Assembly (NCBI RefSeq): GCF_036046055.1
Contig: NZ_CP107939.1
Coordinates: 4,340,001 to 4,404,000 of the forward strand
Length of the DNA stretch: 64,000 bases
DNA from: Nocardia sp. NBC_00403
GTDB taxonomy: Bacteria; Actinomycetota; Actinomycetes; Mycobacteriales; Mycobacteriaceae
Reading direction: 5' to 3'
Under the pieces are notes generated by a model. It was not told the DNA's origin and searched no databases. It worked only from the letters and a program-made list of their open reading frames with translations. Below, piece after piece: positions 20,185 to 29,757 of this stretch (position 1 is its first letter; each line of letters starts with the position of its first letter). The translations under genes and the position numbers were made by a program.

Positions 20185-20910
20185 ATGTTTCTGAGCAAAA
20201 TTTCTACAGTATCGACACTGGCCATCGCGGTTGTCGGCATCACGGCGGGAACCGCGAGCGCGGCTCCGCAGACCACCGACAGCGGCGTAATCAATTACAC
20301 GACCACGGCTTCCGAAGACAACGCGGTCATACAGATCGATTCGGGTTCGATGGCGGTCGAGAACGGAACATTCGAAGTCCGAGCAGTCGACGGAACCGTT
20401 CTCGCAGGCACTCCGCTGGAGTTCCGCGTCGACGATTTCGTGTTTCCCATTGCCGCCGTAATCGAGGGCCGGACGGCAACATTCACGCCGCAATTCGACA
20501 TCGAGCATGCGAATTACCAGCCGGTTGCCCTCCCCTTCGAAGACCAGGCGCTGTGGCGAACGCCGTACGAACGTGAAGTCGCGGCCTTCACTCGGCTGAA
20601 GGACACCATTGCGACGGGTGCCGCCATCGGCACCGCGGTCGGCGGTGTCGGCGGCGGTATCGTCGGCTGTGTACTCGGTGGCATCGCCGGTGCGACCGTG
20701 GCCGCTGCCACCATCATCGGCATGTTCGGGCCGTTCATCCCCGCTGCCGCCGTCGGCTGTATCGGCGGCATCATTGCGGTGGGCGCACTCGGCACTCTCG
20801 CCGGTCAACTTCTCGTCACGGCCCCGATTGCCGTCGGTGCGATTGTCCAATACTTCACCACCATAAATTCTCCTTTCCAGGCGAATGACCCGACCAGAGA
20901 AAATAGGTGA
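20185..20910 (+). CDS. secreted protein with Gly-rich hydrophobic C-terminal region
   Basis: 241 aa. A signal peptide (FLSKISTVSTLAIAVVGITAGTASA, cleavage after ASA-AP) is followed by a beta-rich domain of about 100 residues and a Gly/Ala-rich stretch with repeated GGVGGGIVG, GAT, AAAVGCIGG motifs that looks able to insert into membranes. This two-part layout is common among secreted proteins of Nocardia and relatives; function unknown. The gene is not coupled to its neighbours and is followed by a hairpin. Confidence 0.8.
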   Translation: MFLSKISTVSTLAIAVVGITAGTASAAPQTTDSGVINYTTTASEDNAVIQIDSGSMAVENGTFEVRAVDGTVLAGTPLEFRVDDFVFPIAAVIEGRTATFTPQFDIEHANYQPVALPFEDQALWRTPYEREVAAFTRLKDTIATGAAIGTAVGGVGGGIVGCVLGGIAGATVAAATIIGMFGPFIPAAAVGCIGGIIAVGALGTLAGQLLVTAPIAVGAIVQYFTTINSPFQANDPTRENR

Positions 20911-21488
20911 TCCAGCGCGTGTAACCGGGATTTCCGGCGCTATGACCAGGGTCGTGACGGTCTGGCGCCAGTGCCGAGACCGTGCGGTACGGGTCTCGGC
21001 ACCGGCAGCGTGTCCTGGTAGGTGAGACTGGCCGTGACACCGTCGCCGCCATCGCGTGAAGCTTGGAGTGGCTGAGCAACCTGCCGATCGTCGGTGGGGT
21101 GCTCTCGGATGTAGTGCCGCGGACGTCCCGTCGGTTCGGCTTGCCCCTTCGGCTGGGCAGTCGACCGCCCAGCCACGTCACCCAGGCGCCGCAGGTTCGC
21201 GTTCATCGGGTTGGTCAGCCTGCATACACCCCAATAGCGGTACGGCGTCATGCCAATGTCCACGAAGGGTGGGCGGAATTGCTGCCATGAACTCAGTCTG
21301 CCCCGACAGACATGCTCCCTGCCCAGGCCGCAATCGAAGGATCAGAGATGAGAGGAAGGCGATGCGATGAAGGACTTCAGGCAGCTCGGGGCCCATGGTG
21401 TGGGCCGCACCGTTCGTCCGCCCCTTCAGCAGGCTCGGCCAGACGGTCTGCCTGCGCGCATCCGACCTTCGATCACTCGGAGAGCACC
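20911..21488. other. intergenic region, no convincing gene
   Basis: Apart from the hairpin at 20971-21002, I see no gene I can support in these 578 bases. Overlapping open frames occur on both strands (the longest on the minus strand, about 20940-21263), but none has a clear ribosome site or recognisable product. Confidence 0.4.
20971..21002 (+). terminator. hairpin downstream of the secreted protein gene
   Basis: Perfect 11-bp stem GTGCCGAGACC (20971-20981) with GGTCTCGGCAC (20992-21002), 10-base loop. It lies 60 bp after the stop of the secreted protein gene. No T run follows. Confidence 0.6.
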
Positions 21489-21683
21489 ATGAAGAAGCAA
21501 CCCGTCGAATGCCGCCTCCGGATCGGATCCGGAGCGCTGGCCCTCGCGTTCCGAGCGACCGTGGAGCAGGCTCGCAATTTCACTGCGGCACTGGCGAAAT
21601 GGTCACCCGCACTGCAGGTGACCATCGATAGCGACATTTCCGCCGTGCTGCCTGAGCTCCCCTGCTCGCGGCTGTGGGATTGA
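21489..21683 (+). CDS. small hypothetical protein
   Basis: 64 codons from ATG at 21489, preceded by GGAGAG at suitable spacing. The product begins MKKQPVECRLRIGSG and has an amphipathic middle (ATVEQARNFTAALAKW). No family is recognised. Codon use is reasonable. It stands alone in a poorly coding stretch. Confidence 0.4.
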   Translation: MKKQPVECRLRIGSGALALAFRATVEQARNFTAALAKWSPALQVTIDSDISAVLPELPCSRLWD

Positions 21684-21757
21684 GTCAGCGACTCGACATG
21701 ACCGCAACCGCTTGCTCGCGGTGGACGAGTCCGCCCTGCACCGCGACCCTCAGGGCA

Positions 21758-22018
21758 TCACGGCAGCGAGTCCGGCCGCAACTGAGCGAGTTCTCGCTCG
21801 ATACACAGTGCTGCCGTGTAATGGCCGTCGGAACGTAGATCGGCAATCCGTTGCTGAATGGCCGCGATTCCGCATTCCATGGCGACATCGACCAGACTGA
21901 CTTTGCCCTGTGTGTTCCGGCCAGGCCGACCTCTGGTCGTTGCGCTCTTTGCGCCGATGCGATCTACCGCAATGCCACACGGGCGAACGGGCCTTGTTTG
22001 CACCGGTTGTTCGGTCAT
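21758..22018 (-). CDS. small hypothetical protein
   Basis: 86 aa from ATG at 22016-22018, with AGGAAG upstream. The first half is basic and probably disordered (MTEQPVQTRPVRPCG ... RGRPGRNTQG). The second half is helical: ECGIAAIQQRIADLRSDGHY followed by TAALCIERELAQL, a helix-turn-helix-like pair of helices. No family is recognised. The frame continues 36 codons upstream. Confidence 0.45.
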   Translation of the reverse strand: MTEQPVQTRPVRPCGIAVDRIGAKSATTRGRPGRNTQGKVSLVDVAMECGIAAIQQRIADLRSDGHYTAALCIERELAQLRPDSLP

Positions 22019-22456
22019 CTGAGGTACTTCCTGAATGATCAATAGTGCGGGTGGATAGTTGCCACACGGCCTGCGAGCTGCGTCGGTCGACATGATGAGT
22101 TTGGCCGAACAGTCGACGTTGCGCATCGGTAGCTCGCCGTATGTGCTCCCTCTGTGTTACGTAGGTAGTCGATGGCAAGACCCACGGGCGGCCACGCTAA
22201 GAGGCCCGAGTGGAATACCCTGCCCGCCGGGTCGCCGAGCCGCAGGTCACAGTTCGCATTGACGGTTCTTGTGGCCGACGACGTGGCTGCGGCCGAACGA
22301 TGAGGGCTCCCGGATCGGTCGGTATACGTACGTACCTCGCCGGAGTGCGATGCCGTCATTCTCGCGGCGGCGGGCTGCAGGAATACCACTATCACCGCAC
22401 TGCGAGGCGGAGCCGTCAAACGGTTGGCACACAATTGTCGTCGATTATTCAACGTG
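22019..22456. other. intergenic region, no convincing gene
   Basis: Between the small minus-strand gene and the end of eutC there are 438 bases of lower GC content (AT-rich near 22430-22460). Open frames on either strand lack ribosome sites and recognisable products. Confidence 0.4.
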
Positions 22457-23248
22457 TTATTCGACCGGCCCCGGAATCGTCAGCACCGCGGTGGAAACCA
22501 GCTCTTCGGTGCGGGAGGTGTCCTTGAGGTCCACGCCGGATCTGCCCAGCTTCCGTGCGCCGGAGATCAAGCTGGACACCACCTTTGCCGCCTGGTGGTA
22601 GCCGAGGCCTTCGGGCGGATGAATATTGGAGATGCAGTTGCGGTCGGCGTCGGTCCGGCCGGGCTTCGGCAGGTGGGTGAGGTAGATGCCGAGGCTGTCG
22701 GCCACCGAGAGGCCCGGGCGTTCGCCGATGAGCACGACCAGGGTGCGCACGCCCATCGCGGTGGCGATGTGATCGCCGAGGGCGACGCGGGCTTGGGTGG
22801 CAATGACCGGAGGCGCGATCGAATAGCTGCCGGCGAGTTCTTCCGCGAGGGCGGCAAGTAGCGGTGCGCCGTGGTCCATGAGTGCGCGTGGGGACAGTCC
22901 GTCGCCGAGGACGAAGCCGAGGTCGGCACCGGTGTGGGGGACATCGGTCAGGTCGGCGGGGAGTCGGCCGAGGTCGGGGCGGCGCAGGTATTCGGGTCGG
23001 GAGGTGGCGCGGCTGCCGACGGTCACGGGGGTGCCGAGGCCGACGGCTTCGACCCGAGTTGCCAAGGCGGACACGTCGAGTGGCAGGTGTACCGCGTCGC
23101 GGGCCGCGGCATGGGCCGAGCGGAATTCGAGCACACTCGCGGTCGGCAGCGCATCGCCGACCCGGCCCAAACCGATCCTGGACTGGGTGCTCGGGCGCAG
23201 CGTGTCCCAGAAGTCTTGTGGCGCTTGGTGTCTGCGCTCGATGCTCAT
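22457..23248 (-). CDS. eutC: ethanolamine ammonia-lyase light chain EutC
   Basis: The small subunit of the adenosylcobalamin-dependent lyase that converts ethanolamine to acetaldehyde and ammonia. 263 aa from ATG at 23246-23248; the start overlaps the eutB stop (ATGA). Family blocks are clear: RIGLGRVGDALPT, LGFVLGDGLSP, ARVALGDHIA, VLIGERPGLSVADSLGIYLTH and RNCISNIHPPEGLGY. Length is close to the enteric EutC. Last gene of the operon. Confidence 0.95.
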   Translation of the reverse strand: MSIERRHQAPQDFWDTLRPSTQSRIGLGRVGDALPTASVLEFRSAHAAARDAVHLPLDVSALATRVEAVGLGTPVTVGSRATSRPEYLRRPDLGRLPADLTDVPHTGADLGFVLGDGLSPRALMDHGAPLLAALAEELAGSYSIAPPVIATQARVALGDHIATAMGVRTLVVLIGERPGLSVADSLGIYLTHLPKPGRTDADRNCISNIHPPEGLGYHQAAKVVSSLISGARKLGRSGVDLKDTSRTEELVSTAVLTIPGPVE

Positions 23249-24657
23249 AGCGCTCCGGTCAATTCGCGCAGCGGGGAGGAGGCGATTTCCACCGGAAGTA
23301 TCCGGCCCGCCGCATCGGCCATGCCGAGTCCTTGCAGCCACGTCTCGAATTCCGGCGCGGCCCGCAGGCCTAGTACCCGCCGCGCGTACAGGGCGTCGTG
23401 GAAGCTGAGGCTCTGGTAGCCGAGCATCACGTCGTCGGCGCCGGGCACCGCGATGACGAACGCCGCTCCGGCCGCACCCAGGAGGGTGAGCAGGGTGTCC
23501 ATGTCGTCCTGGTCGGCTTCGGCGTGGTTGGTGTAGCAGACGTCGACGCCCATGGGCAGGCCGAGGAGCTTGCCGCAGAAATGGTCTTCGAGACCGGCCC
23601 GGATGATCTGTTTGCCGTCGTAGAGATATTCGGGGCCGATGAAGCCGACGACCGTATTCACCAAGAGCGGCTGCAGGTCTCTTGCCACCGCGTAGGCGCG
23701 GGCCTCCAGGGTCTGCTGGTCGACGGGTTTGCCGCCGGTGCCCAGGTGCGCACCCGCCGACAGCGCCGATCCCTGACCGGTTTCCAGGTACATCACGTTG
23801 TCGCCGACGGTGCCGCGATGCAGCGATCGCCCCGCTTCGTTGCCTTCGCGCAGCAGCGAGATGTTCACCCCGAAGCCGGTATTCGCACCTTCGGTGCCCG
23901 CGATGGATTGGAAGACCAGATCCACTGGAACGCCCTGCTCGATCAGCTCGATCGTGGTGGTCACATGCGAGAGCACACACGACTGGGTCGGAATGGCGAA
24001 GCGCTGCCGGATCTCGTCGAGCAGGTGCAGCAGATCCGCGGTGGCGTGCGGCGAATCGGTTGCCGGATTGATGCCGATCACGGCGTCGCCGCAGCCGAGC
24101 AGTAGGCCATCGAGGGTTGCGGCGGCGATACCGCGCGGGTCGTCGGTCGGATGGTTGGGCTGCAAGCGGGTGCTCAGTCGTCCGGGCAGCCCGATCGTCG
24201 TGCGGAAGCCCGCCGTCACTTCGGCGGCACGGGCGACCGCGATGAGATCCTGATTGCGCATGATCTTGCTGACCGCGGCCACCATTTCCGGTGTCAGCCC
24301 CGGGGACACCGCACGCAGCCTCGTGGCGGCGTCATCGCGGGCCGATGTCTCCATCAGCCAGTCCCGCAGGCCGCCGACGGTCAGATGCGAGATCGCTTGG
24401 AAGGCAACGCGATCGTGCGAGTCGATGATCAGCCGGGTGACCTCGTCGTCTTCGTAGGGCACCAAGAGTTCGCGGAGGAACGATTCGAGCGGCACCTCCG
24501 CCAGCGCCCACTGCGCGGCCGCCCGCTCGGCGTCGGATGCCGCCGCGCAGCCGGCCAATTCGTCGCCGCCACGCCGCGGCGTCGCCTTGGCCATCAATTC
24601 GACAAGGCCGTCGAAGGTGTAGTTGGCGCCGCCGATCTGCTGGTGATAGATCGTCAT
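23245..24657 (-). CDS. eutB: ethanolamine ammonia-lyase heavy chain EutB
   Basis: The catalytic TIM-barrel subunit, which binds ethanolamine and with EutC the cobalamin cofactor. 470 aa, full length. Diagnostic blocks: VMRNQ-type segment VSKIMRNQDLIAV, RLQPNHPTDDPRGI, GDAVIGINPATDSP, FQSIAGTEGANTGFGV and EADQDDMDTLL. The start overlaps the permease stop by four bases and its stop overlaps eutC, so Eat-EutB-EutC are translationally coupled. No EutA-type reactivating factor or shell protein gene is present in the window. Confidence 0.96.
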   Translation of the reverse strand: MTIYHQQIGGANYTFDGLVELMAKATPRRGGDELAGCAAASDAERAAAQWALAEVPLESFLRELLVPYEDDEVTRLIIDSHDRVAFQAISHLTVGGLRDWLMETSARDDAATRLRAVSPGLTPEMVAAVSKIMRNQDLIAVARAAEVTAGFRTTIGLPGRLSTRLQPNHPTDDPRGIAAATLDGLLLGCGDAVIGINPATDSPHATADLLHLLDEIRQRFAIPTQSCVLSHVTTTIELIEQGVPVDLVFQSIAGTEGANTGFGVNISLLREGNEAGRSLHRGTVGDNVMYLETGQGSALSAGAHLGTGGKPVDQQTLEARAYAVARDLQPLLVNTVVGFIGPEYLYDGKQIIRAGLEDHFCGKLLGLPMGVDVCYTNHAEADQDDMDTLLTLLGAAGAAFVIAVPGADDVMLGYQSLSFHDALYARRVLGLRAAPEFETWLQGLGMADAAGRILPVEIASSPLRELTGAL

Positions 24658-26087
24658 TCGAGCTCCTCCTCCGCCTTGGCCAGGGCGGCGAACTCCTCGT
24701 CGGGCGAGTTGGCGACCAGGTGATGGCGACTGTAGAGGCCGAAGTAGGCCATGAACCCGGCGAAGGCGAGCAGGGTCCAGGTCGCTGCCGTACGGTCGAC
24801 GAGGAAGGTGGCGATGACGGCGGCGCAGGCGATCACGAGGGCGAAGGCCGTGGTGAGAATGCCGCCCGGGGTGCGGTAGGGCCGCGGCATGTTCGGCTCG
24901 CGGACGCGCAGCACGATATGGCTGATCATCATGAGCACGTAGCTCACCGCCGCGCCGAAGACGGCCATGTTCAGCAGCATCGCGCCCTCACCGGTCAGCG
25001 AGAGTGCGAATCCGATGATGCCGGGCACGATCAGCGCGAGCATCGGCGCTTTGCGCGCGTTGGTGACCGACAGGCTCGTCGGCAGGTATCCGGCCCGCGA
25101 GAGCGCGAAGGTCTGGCGCGAGTAGGCGTAGACGATCGAGAAGAAGCTTGCGACCAACCCGGCCAGACCGATGTAGTTGACGAGCTTGGCGGCGCCGGAA
25201 TCGCCGAGCGCCTCGACCAGCGGGTTGCCCGAGGTCGAAATCGCCTCGGCGCCGAGCGCGCCGGTGGCGAGGAAGAGCACGGCCGCGCCGGTGACGATCA
25301 GCACCAGCATGCTGATGATGATGCCCTTGGGCACGTTCTTCTCCGGCTCCCGCGCTTCTTCGGCGGCCAGCGGCACACCCTCGACGGCCAGGAAGAACCA
25401 GATCGCGAAGGGGACCGCGGCCCAGATCCCGAAGTATCCGAACGGCAGGAACGACGAACTGCCCACCGCCGCGGGATCGGCCGGGATGTCGGTCAGCTTT
25501 CCCGCGTCGAACAATCCCCAGGCCGACACCGCGAAGACAGCCAAACCGACCAACGCGATCGCGGTGATGACGAACATCGCCTTGAGCGCCTCACCGGCAC
25601 CGGTGAGATGAATGCCGATGAACAACGCGTACACCGCCAGATAGACCCACCAGCCGTCGGTGATGCCGAACAGGTTCAGCGATTCGACATAGGCGCCGAT
25701 GAACGTCGCGATGGCGGCGGGCGCGATGGCGTACTCGATGAGAACGGCTGCGCCGGTGGCGAAGCCGCCCCATGGCCCGAGCGCGCGCCGGGCGAAGGTG
25801 TAGCCGCCACCCGCGGCGGGCAACGCCGAGGACATCTCGGCCATGCCGAGCACCATGGCCAGGTACATGCCTGCGATTACCACGGTGGCGATGAGCAGTC
25901 CGCCGAAACCGCCTTGCGCCAGGCCGTTGTTCCAGCCGGCGTAGTCGCCGGAGATCACGTAGCTGATGCCGAGACCGGCGAGGAGTAACCAGCCCGCGGA
26001 CCCCGACTTCAGGGTTCGCTTCGCGAGGTAGGCACTGTCCTCGGTGTGGAAGTCCTCGTGGGTGGGCTTATTGGTGGGGATCGCCAT
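24654..26087 (-). CDS. eat: ethanolamine permease
   Basis: 477 aa from ATG at 26085-26087 preceded by GAAGGAGGT; the frame continues 24 codons upstream without support. About twelve membrane segments of the APC superfamily, beginning GWLLLAGLGISYVISGDYAGWN, a signature shared with the ethanolamine-specific permeases. Also typical: EMSSALPAAGGGYTFARRALGPWGG, and the segment WFFLAVEGVPLAAEEAREPEKNVPKG split over a loop. It imports ethanolamine for the lyase encoded directly downstream. Confidence 0.94.
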   Translation of the reverse strand: MAIPTNKPTHEDFHTEDSAYLAKRTLKSGSAGWLLLAGLGISYVISGDYAGWNNGLAQGGFGGLLIATVVIAGMYLAMVLGMAEMSSALPAAGGGYTFARRALGPWGGFATGAAVLIEYAIAPAAIATFIGAYVESLNLFGITDGWWVYLAVYALFIGIHLTGAGEALKAMFVITAIALVGLAVFAVSAWGLFDAGKLTDIPADPAAVGSSSFLPFGYFGIWAAVPFAIWFFLAVEGVPLAAEEAREPEKNVPKGIIISMLVLIVTGAAVLFLATGALGAEAISTSGNPLVEALGDSGAAKLVNYIGLAGLVASFFSIVYAYSRQTFALSRAGYLPTSLSVTNARKAPMLALIVPGIIGFALSLTGEGAMLLNMAVFGAAVSYVLMMISHIVLRVREPNMPRPYRTPGGILTTAFALVIACAAVIATFLVDRTAATWTLLAFAGFMAYFGLYSRHHLVANSPDEEFAALAKAEEELE

Positions 26088-26112
26088 TGCGACCTCCTTC
26101 TTGCTGGATGAA

Positions 26113-26670
26113 TCACAGGGTGTTCTGGGATGTTCCGCGGCCGGGAACAGGGCAGGCATCGGCCGCTTCGGCGACGACCTGGGGTTGGGTTGGTGGTGCG
26201 GGACGCTCGCCGCGCTCCCAGCCCGCGCCGGTCACGGTGTCGACCGTGGCCAGCGCGAGCAGTTCGGCTTGCTCGAAAACTCTTCCGCGACTGAGGAATC
26301 GGAACCCTTCCGGCGATTCCAGGCTGAATCCGGAACCACGTCCCGGCACGACGTCGAGGACGAGCTGGGTGTGCTGCCAGGCGGCGAACTGCGGGCCCGA
26401 GATCCACACCGGCGCGATATCGTCCGGTTCGGGCGCAGTGCCGGGCAGTTCGTCCACCAGCAACCGTAGATCCAGCAGTCCGAGCAGCACATCGCGGTCG
26501 CCGACCACGAATTCACCTGCGGGATAGCACATCGGAGCCGAGCCGTCACAGCAGCCGCCGGACTGGTGCAGCATCAGCGGCCCGTGCAGACCGCGGAGGC
26601 GACGGAGCAGATCCATCGCCGCCGCGGTGGCACGCACCCGCCGGGGGATTGCCGCAGCGGCATCGACCAT
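26113..26670 (-). CDS. DUF779 protein of the aldehyde dehydrogenase operon
   Basis: 185 aa from ATG at 26668-26670, whose A is shared with the preceding aldehyde dehydrogenase stop (TGATG). DUF779 pattern: GPLMLHQSGGCCDGSAPMCYP with a Cys cluster that may bind metal, then FAAWQHTQLVLDVVPGRGSGFSLES and GFRFLSR. Genes of this family are nearly always found beside acetaldehyde-type aldehyde dehydrogenases; the biochemical role is not established. The C-terminal 35 residues are low complexity. Confidence 0.88.
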   Translation of the reverse strand: MVDAAAAIPRRVRATAAAMDLLRRLRGLHGPLMLHQSGGCCDGSAPMCYPAGEFVVGDRDVLLGLLDLRLLVDELPGTAPEPDDIAPVWISGPQFAAWQHTQLVLDVVPGRGSGFSLESPEGFRFLSRGRVFEQAELLALATVDTVTGAGWERGERPAPPTQPQVVAEAADACPVPGRGTSQNTL

Positions 26671-28193
26671 CAGAAGAAGCCTTGCGCCTTCGACGCGTAG
26701 CCGACCAAGAGGTTCTTCGTCTGCTGGTAGTGGTCGAGCATCATGTGGTGGTTCTCGCGGCCGATCCCGGACTGCTTGTAGCCGCCGAACGCCGCGTGCG
26801 CGGGGTACTGATGGTAGGTATTGGTCCACACCCGCCCGGCCTGGATGTCGCGGCCGGCCCGGTAGGCCACCGCGCCGTCGCGCGACCACACACCCGCGCC
26901 GAGTCCATAGAGGGTGTCGTTGGCGATCTTGATGGCGTCGTCGTAGTCGGCGAACGAGGTGACCGAGACGACGGGGCCGAAGATTTCTTCCTGGAAGATC
27001 CGCATCGCATTGTGTCCCGCGAAGACCGTTGGCTGCACGTAGTAGCCGCCGGACAGGTCGCCGCCGAGGTCGGCGCGCTCGCCACCGGTGAGCAGTGTGG
27101 CGCCCTCACCCTTGCCGATCTCGATGTAGGACAGGATCTTTTCGAGCTGATCGTTGCTGGCCTGCGCGCCGATCATGGTCTCGGTGTCGAGTGGATCGCC
27201 CTGCCGCACAGCCTTGGTGCGCACCACGGCCGAGGCCAGGAATTCGTCGTAGATATCGGCCTGGATAAGTGCGCGCGACGGGCAGGTGCAGACCTCGCCC
27301 TGATTGAGCGCGAACATGGTGAAGCCTTCCAGGGCCTTGTCCTGGTAGTCGTCATTCGCGGCGAGCACATCGGAGAAGAAGATGTTCGGGCTCTTGCCGC
27401 CGAGCTCCAGAGTGACCGGAATCAGATTCTGGGAGGCGTACTGCATGATCAGGCGGCCGGTGGTGGTCTCGCCGGTGAATGCGATCTTCTTGATCCGCGG
27501 GCTCGATGCGAGTGGTTTGCCCGCCTCGACGCCGAAGCCGTTGACGATATTGAGGACGCCGGGCGGCAGCAGATCGCCGATGAGGCTGATCAGGAACAGG
27601 ATTGAGGCCGGGGTCTGCTCGGCGGGCTTGAGGACAACGGCATTACCCGCGGCGAGGGCGGGTGCGAGCTTCCAGGTGGCCATCAGAATCGGGAAGTTCC
27701 ACGGAATGATCTGGCCGACCACGCCGAGCGGCTCGTGGAAGTGGTAGGCGACCGTGTCGACATCGATCTCCGACAGCGAGCCCTCCTGGGCGCGGATGGC
27801 GCCGGCGAAGTAGCGGAAGTGGTCGATCGCGAGCGGGATGTCGGCGGCCAGGGTTTCGCGGATCGGCTTGCCGTTGTCCCAGGTCTCCGCGAGGGCGATC
27901 GCCTCGAGGTGCTGTTCCATCCGGTCGGCGATCTTGTTGAGGATGATCGCGCGTTCGGCAACCGAGGTCTTGCCCCAGGCCGGCGCGGCGGCGTGGGCGG
28001 CATCGAGGGCGAGTTCGATGTCCTCGGCGGTGCCGCGGGCGACCTCGCAGAACGGCTGACCCGTGACCGGTGTCGGATTCTCGAAGTATTGCCCCTTGAC
28101 GGGCGCTACCCATTCGCCGCCGATCCAGTTGTCGTAGCGGGCCTGGAACGACATGGCGGCGTCGGGCGTTCCTGGGCGGGCGAAGACGGTCAT
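26670..28193 (-). CDS. NAD-dependent acetaldehyde dehydrogenase
   Basis: 507 aa from ATG at 28191-28193, with GAGGAG upstream. It oxidises the acetaldehyde made by ethanolamine ammonia-lyase to acetate (inferred from context; the family is the AldA/ExaC type). Motifs: [21 protein letters not shown] (cofactor binding), [21 protein letters not shown] (catalytic Glu) and [13 protein letters not shown] (catalytic Cys). This group acts on free aldehydes without CoA, consistent with a cytosolic ethanolamine pathway. First gene of the operon. Confidence 0.94.
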   Translation of the reverse strand: MTVFARPGTPDAAMSFQARYDNWIGGEWVAPVKGQYFENPTPVTGQPFCEVARGTAEDIELALDAAHAAAPAWGKTSVAERAIILNKIADRMEQHLEAIALAETWDNGKPIRETLAADIPLAIDHFRYFAGAIRAQEGSLSEIDVDTVAYHFHEPLGVVGQIIPWNFPILMATWKLAPALAAGNAVVLKPAEQTPASILFLISLIGDLLPPGVLNIVNGFGVEAGKPLASSPRIKKIAFTGETTTGRLIMQYASQNLIPVTLELGGKSPNIFFSDVLAANDDYQDKALEGFTMFALNQGEVCTCPSRALIQADIYDEFLASAVVRTKAVRQGDPLDTETMIGAQASNDQLEKILSYIEIGKGEGATLLTGGERADLGGDLSGGYYVQPTVFAGHNAMRIFQEEIFGPVVSVTSFADYDDAIKIANDTLYGLGAGVWSRDGAVAYRAGRDIQAGRVWTNTYHQYPAHAAFGGYKQSGIGRENHHMMLDHYQQTKNLLVGYASKAQGFF

Positions 28194-28260
28194 CGAATGC
28201 TCCTCGGTCTGGTGACATTTCCTGCGGCAGGTGTGACCCGGAACACTACGAGCGTCCATG

Positions 28261-28277
28261 TTGCACGACAGTTGCAA
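28261..28277. promoter_or_regulatory. inverted repeat upstream of the ethanolamine operon
   Basis: TTGCA (28261-28265) and TGCAA (28273-28277) form an inverted repeat within the 92-bp gap between the GAF regulator and the aldehyde dehydrogenase gene, followed by an A-rich patch. It is a plausible activator site for the regulator encoded at 28286-29593. Confidence 0.4.
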
Positions 28278-28285
28278 AAAACTGG

Positions 28286-29593
28286 TCAAATGCCCAATTT
28301 GTGGTCGAGCAGCGTCAGCTGGGATTTGACCTGGGCATACATCGAGGACTGGTGGTCGAGGGAAGCGAGGTAGGCGGTCCACGCTGCAACGTCGTCGCGC
28401 CCGTCGACCGAACTGGTCCACCGGCCGAGCAGCCTGCGATCACCCGCCGTCAGCAGGGCGGCACGCAGTCGGCCACGCAACTCGGCGCGCAGCTCGGTGA
28501 TGCCGGGCGCCAGCGAGCGGGGCAGGATCGGGCCCGGATAGGCGCGCAACGCCGCCGTCGTATCGCCGCGCGCGAGTGCCCGTCGGACCTCGTCGACATC
28601 GGTGTCGAGCTCCATCAGTAGCCGATACGGTCGCGAGCCGAGACCGTTGGCGCCCAACAGCTTGCGCACTCGGGACAGTTCCGCCCGCACCGTCACCGGA
28701 TCCAGCTCCGATTCGTCGAGCAGCATCGCGAGGTGGTCGGCGCTCAGTCCCTCCGGGTGGTCGGCCAGCAGCAACAGGATCTCGGCATGTCGTTGCGACA
28801 TACGGATGCGCTCACCGTCACGGGTCAGCGACGGACGGTCCGAGCCGAGCACCCGCAGTCGCGGCGTCGCCGCATCGAGCGGCTTGGGCGAGTTGAGCAG
28901 GTGCAGCCGCAGCTCGGATTCAGCGGCCAGCACAGTTGCCCTGATCAGCGACAATGCCTCCACCGCGGCGACGCGCGGGCCGCCGGTGATGTCGATGGCT
29001 CCGATGATCTGGCCGGTGAGCGGATCGTGCACGGGGGCGGCCGAGCAGCTCCACTCGTGCGCGACGCGGCTGAAGTGCTCGGCCCCGAAGATCTGCACAT
29101 GGTGATCGAGGGCGAGTGCGGTACCGGGGGCATTGGTGCCGACCCTGTCCTCGCTCCAGTCCGCGCCCTCCACGAAGTTCATCGCAAGGGCCCGGTCCTT
29201 GACCCTCGAATCGCCCTCGACCCAGAGCAATCGGCCCTCGGCGTCACTGATCGCCACGAGCAGTCCGGCCTCGGCGGCGTCTTCGACCAGCAGTTTTCGC
29301 ACCACCGGCCGGATGAGCGCCGTCGGATGCGCGGCCCGATACCGCTGCAGTTCCAGACCGTCGAGATCCACCGCATCGCCGAAGCCGTCCGGGTTCACAC
29401 CGTTGTTGCGGCTGCGCCGCCAGGAATCGAGAACCACCGGACGCACCGAGCCGCCATCGGGGCGCGGCGTCGGCGGACGGTCGACGCCTTCGAGGAAGGA
29501 GCGGTGCGCGGACGACACTCGTTGCGCCAACTGCGTGAGGTCGTCATCCGGTCTGACGGCGACCCAGGGGTTGCCGCGCGCTGCTGTGTTCAA
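28286..29593 (-). CDS. GAF-domain transcriptional regulator (AcoR-like N-terminus)
   Basis: 435 aa from TTG at 29591-29593 with GAAGGA upstream; the frame continues further. The N-terminal half resembles Aco[19 protein letters not shown] followed by a GAF domain with [23 protein letters not shown] and [25 protein letters not shown]. The C-terminal part has no AAA+ ATPase but a winged-helix region ([20 protein letters not shown]) and helical tail. Same strand and immediately upstream of the ethanolamine operon; such GAF regulators often respond to alcohols or aldehydes, so activation by ethanolamine or acetaldehyde is likely. Confidence 0.88.
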   Translation of the reverse strand: MNTAARGNPWVAVRPDDDLTQLAQRVSSAHRSFLEGVDRPPTPRPDGGSVRPVVLDSWRRSRNNGVNPDGFGDAVDLDGLELQRYRAAHPTALIRPVVRKLLVEDAAEAGLLVAISDAEGRLLWVEGDSRVKDRALAMNFVEGADWSEDRVGTNAPGTALALDHHVQIFGAEHFSRVAHEWSCSAAPVHDPLTGQIIGAIDITGGPRVAAVEALSLIRATVLAAESELRLHLLNSPKPLDAATPRLRVLGSDRPSLTRDGERIRMSQRHAEILLLLADHPEGLSADHLAMLLDESELDPVTVRAELSRVRKLLGANGLGSRPYRLLMELDTDVDEVRRALARGDTTAALRAYPGPILPRSLAPGITELRAELRGRLRAALLTAGDRRLLGRWTSSVDGRDDVAAWTAYLASLDHQSSMYAQVKSQLTLLDHKLGI

Positions 29594-29743
29594 TCGGTTT
29601 CCTTCGTGTTTGCTCGCAACCACTGTAACGCTGGTCACATATCGTTTATTCAGGGGTGACGGAGTTGGGGCGGACCGATGCACGACCTATACGCAAGCCG
29701 CTTGTGAATCGCGGTGGCGGCGCCGCCGAAGGTCGGCGGCCGC

Positions 29744-29749
29744 TAGGGT
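29744..29749 (+). promoter_or_regulatory. -10 element of the GNAT gene
   Basis: TAGGGT, a common actinobacterial -10, ends eight bases before the GTG start at 29758, so the mRNA is probably leaderless. This also supports that start over the longer frame. Confidence 0.5.
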
Positions 29750-29757
29750 CGGAAGGC

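Noticed and set aside
24537..25988. A 483-codon plus-strand frame opposite the ethanolamine permease
   Set aside because: Gln/Asp/Arg-rich shadow of a membrane protein gene; no domain.
22457..28193. Ethanolamine microcompartment
   Set aside because: No shell protein, no EutE-type CoA-acylating dehydrogenase; the aldehyde dehydrogenase belongs to the free-aldehyde type.
28194..28285. Cobalamin riboswitch before the ethanolamine operon
   Set aside because: The gap is only 92 bases and has no B12-box-like sequence that I can identify; a protein-binding repeat fits better.
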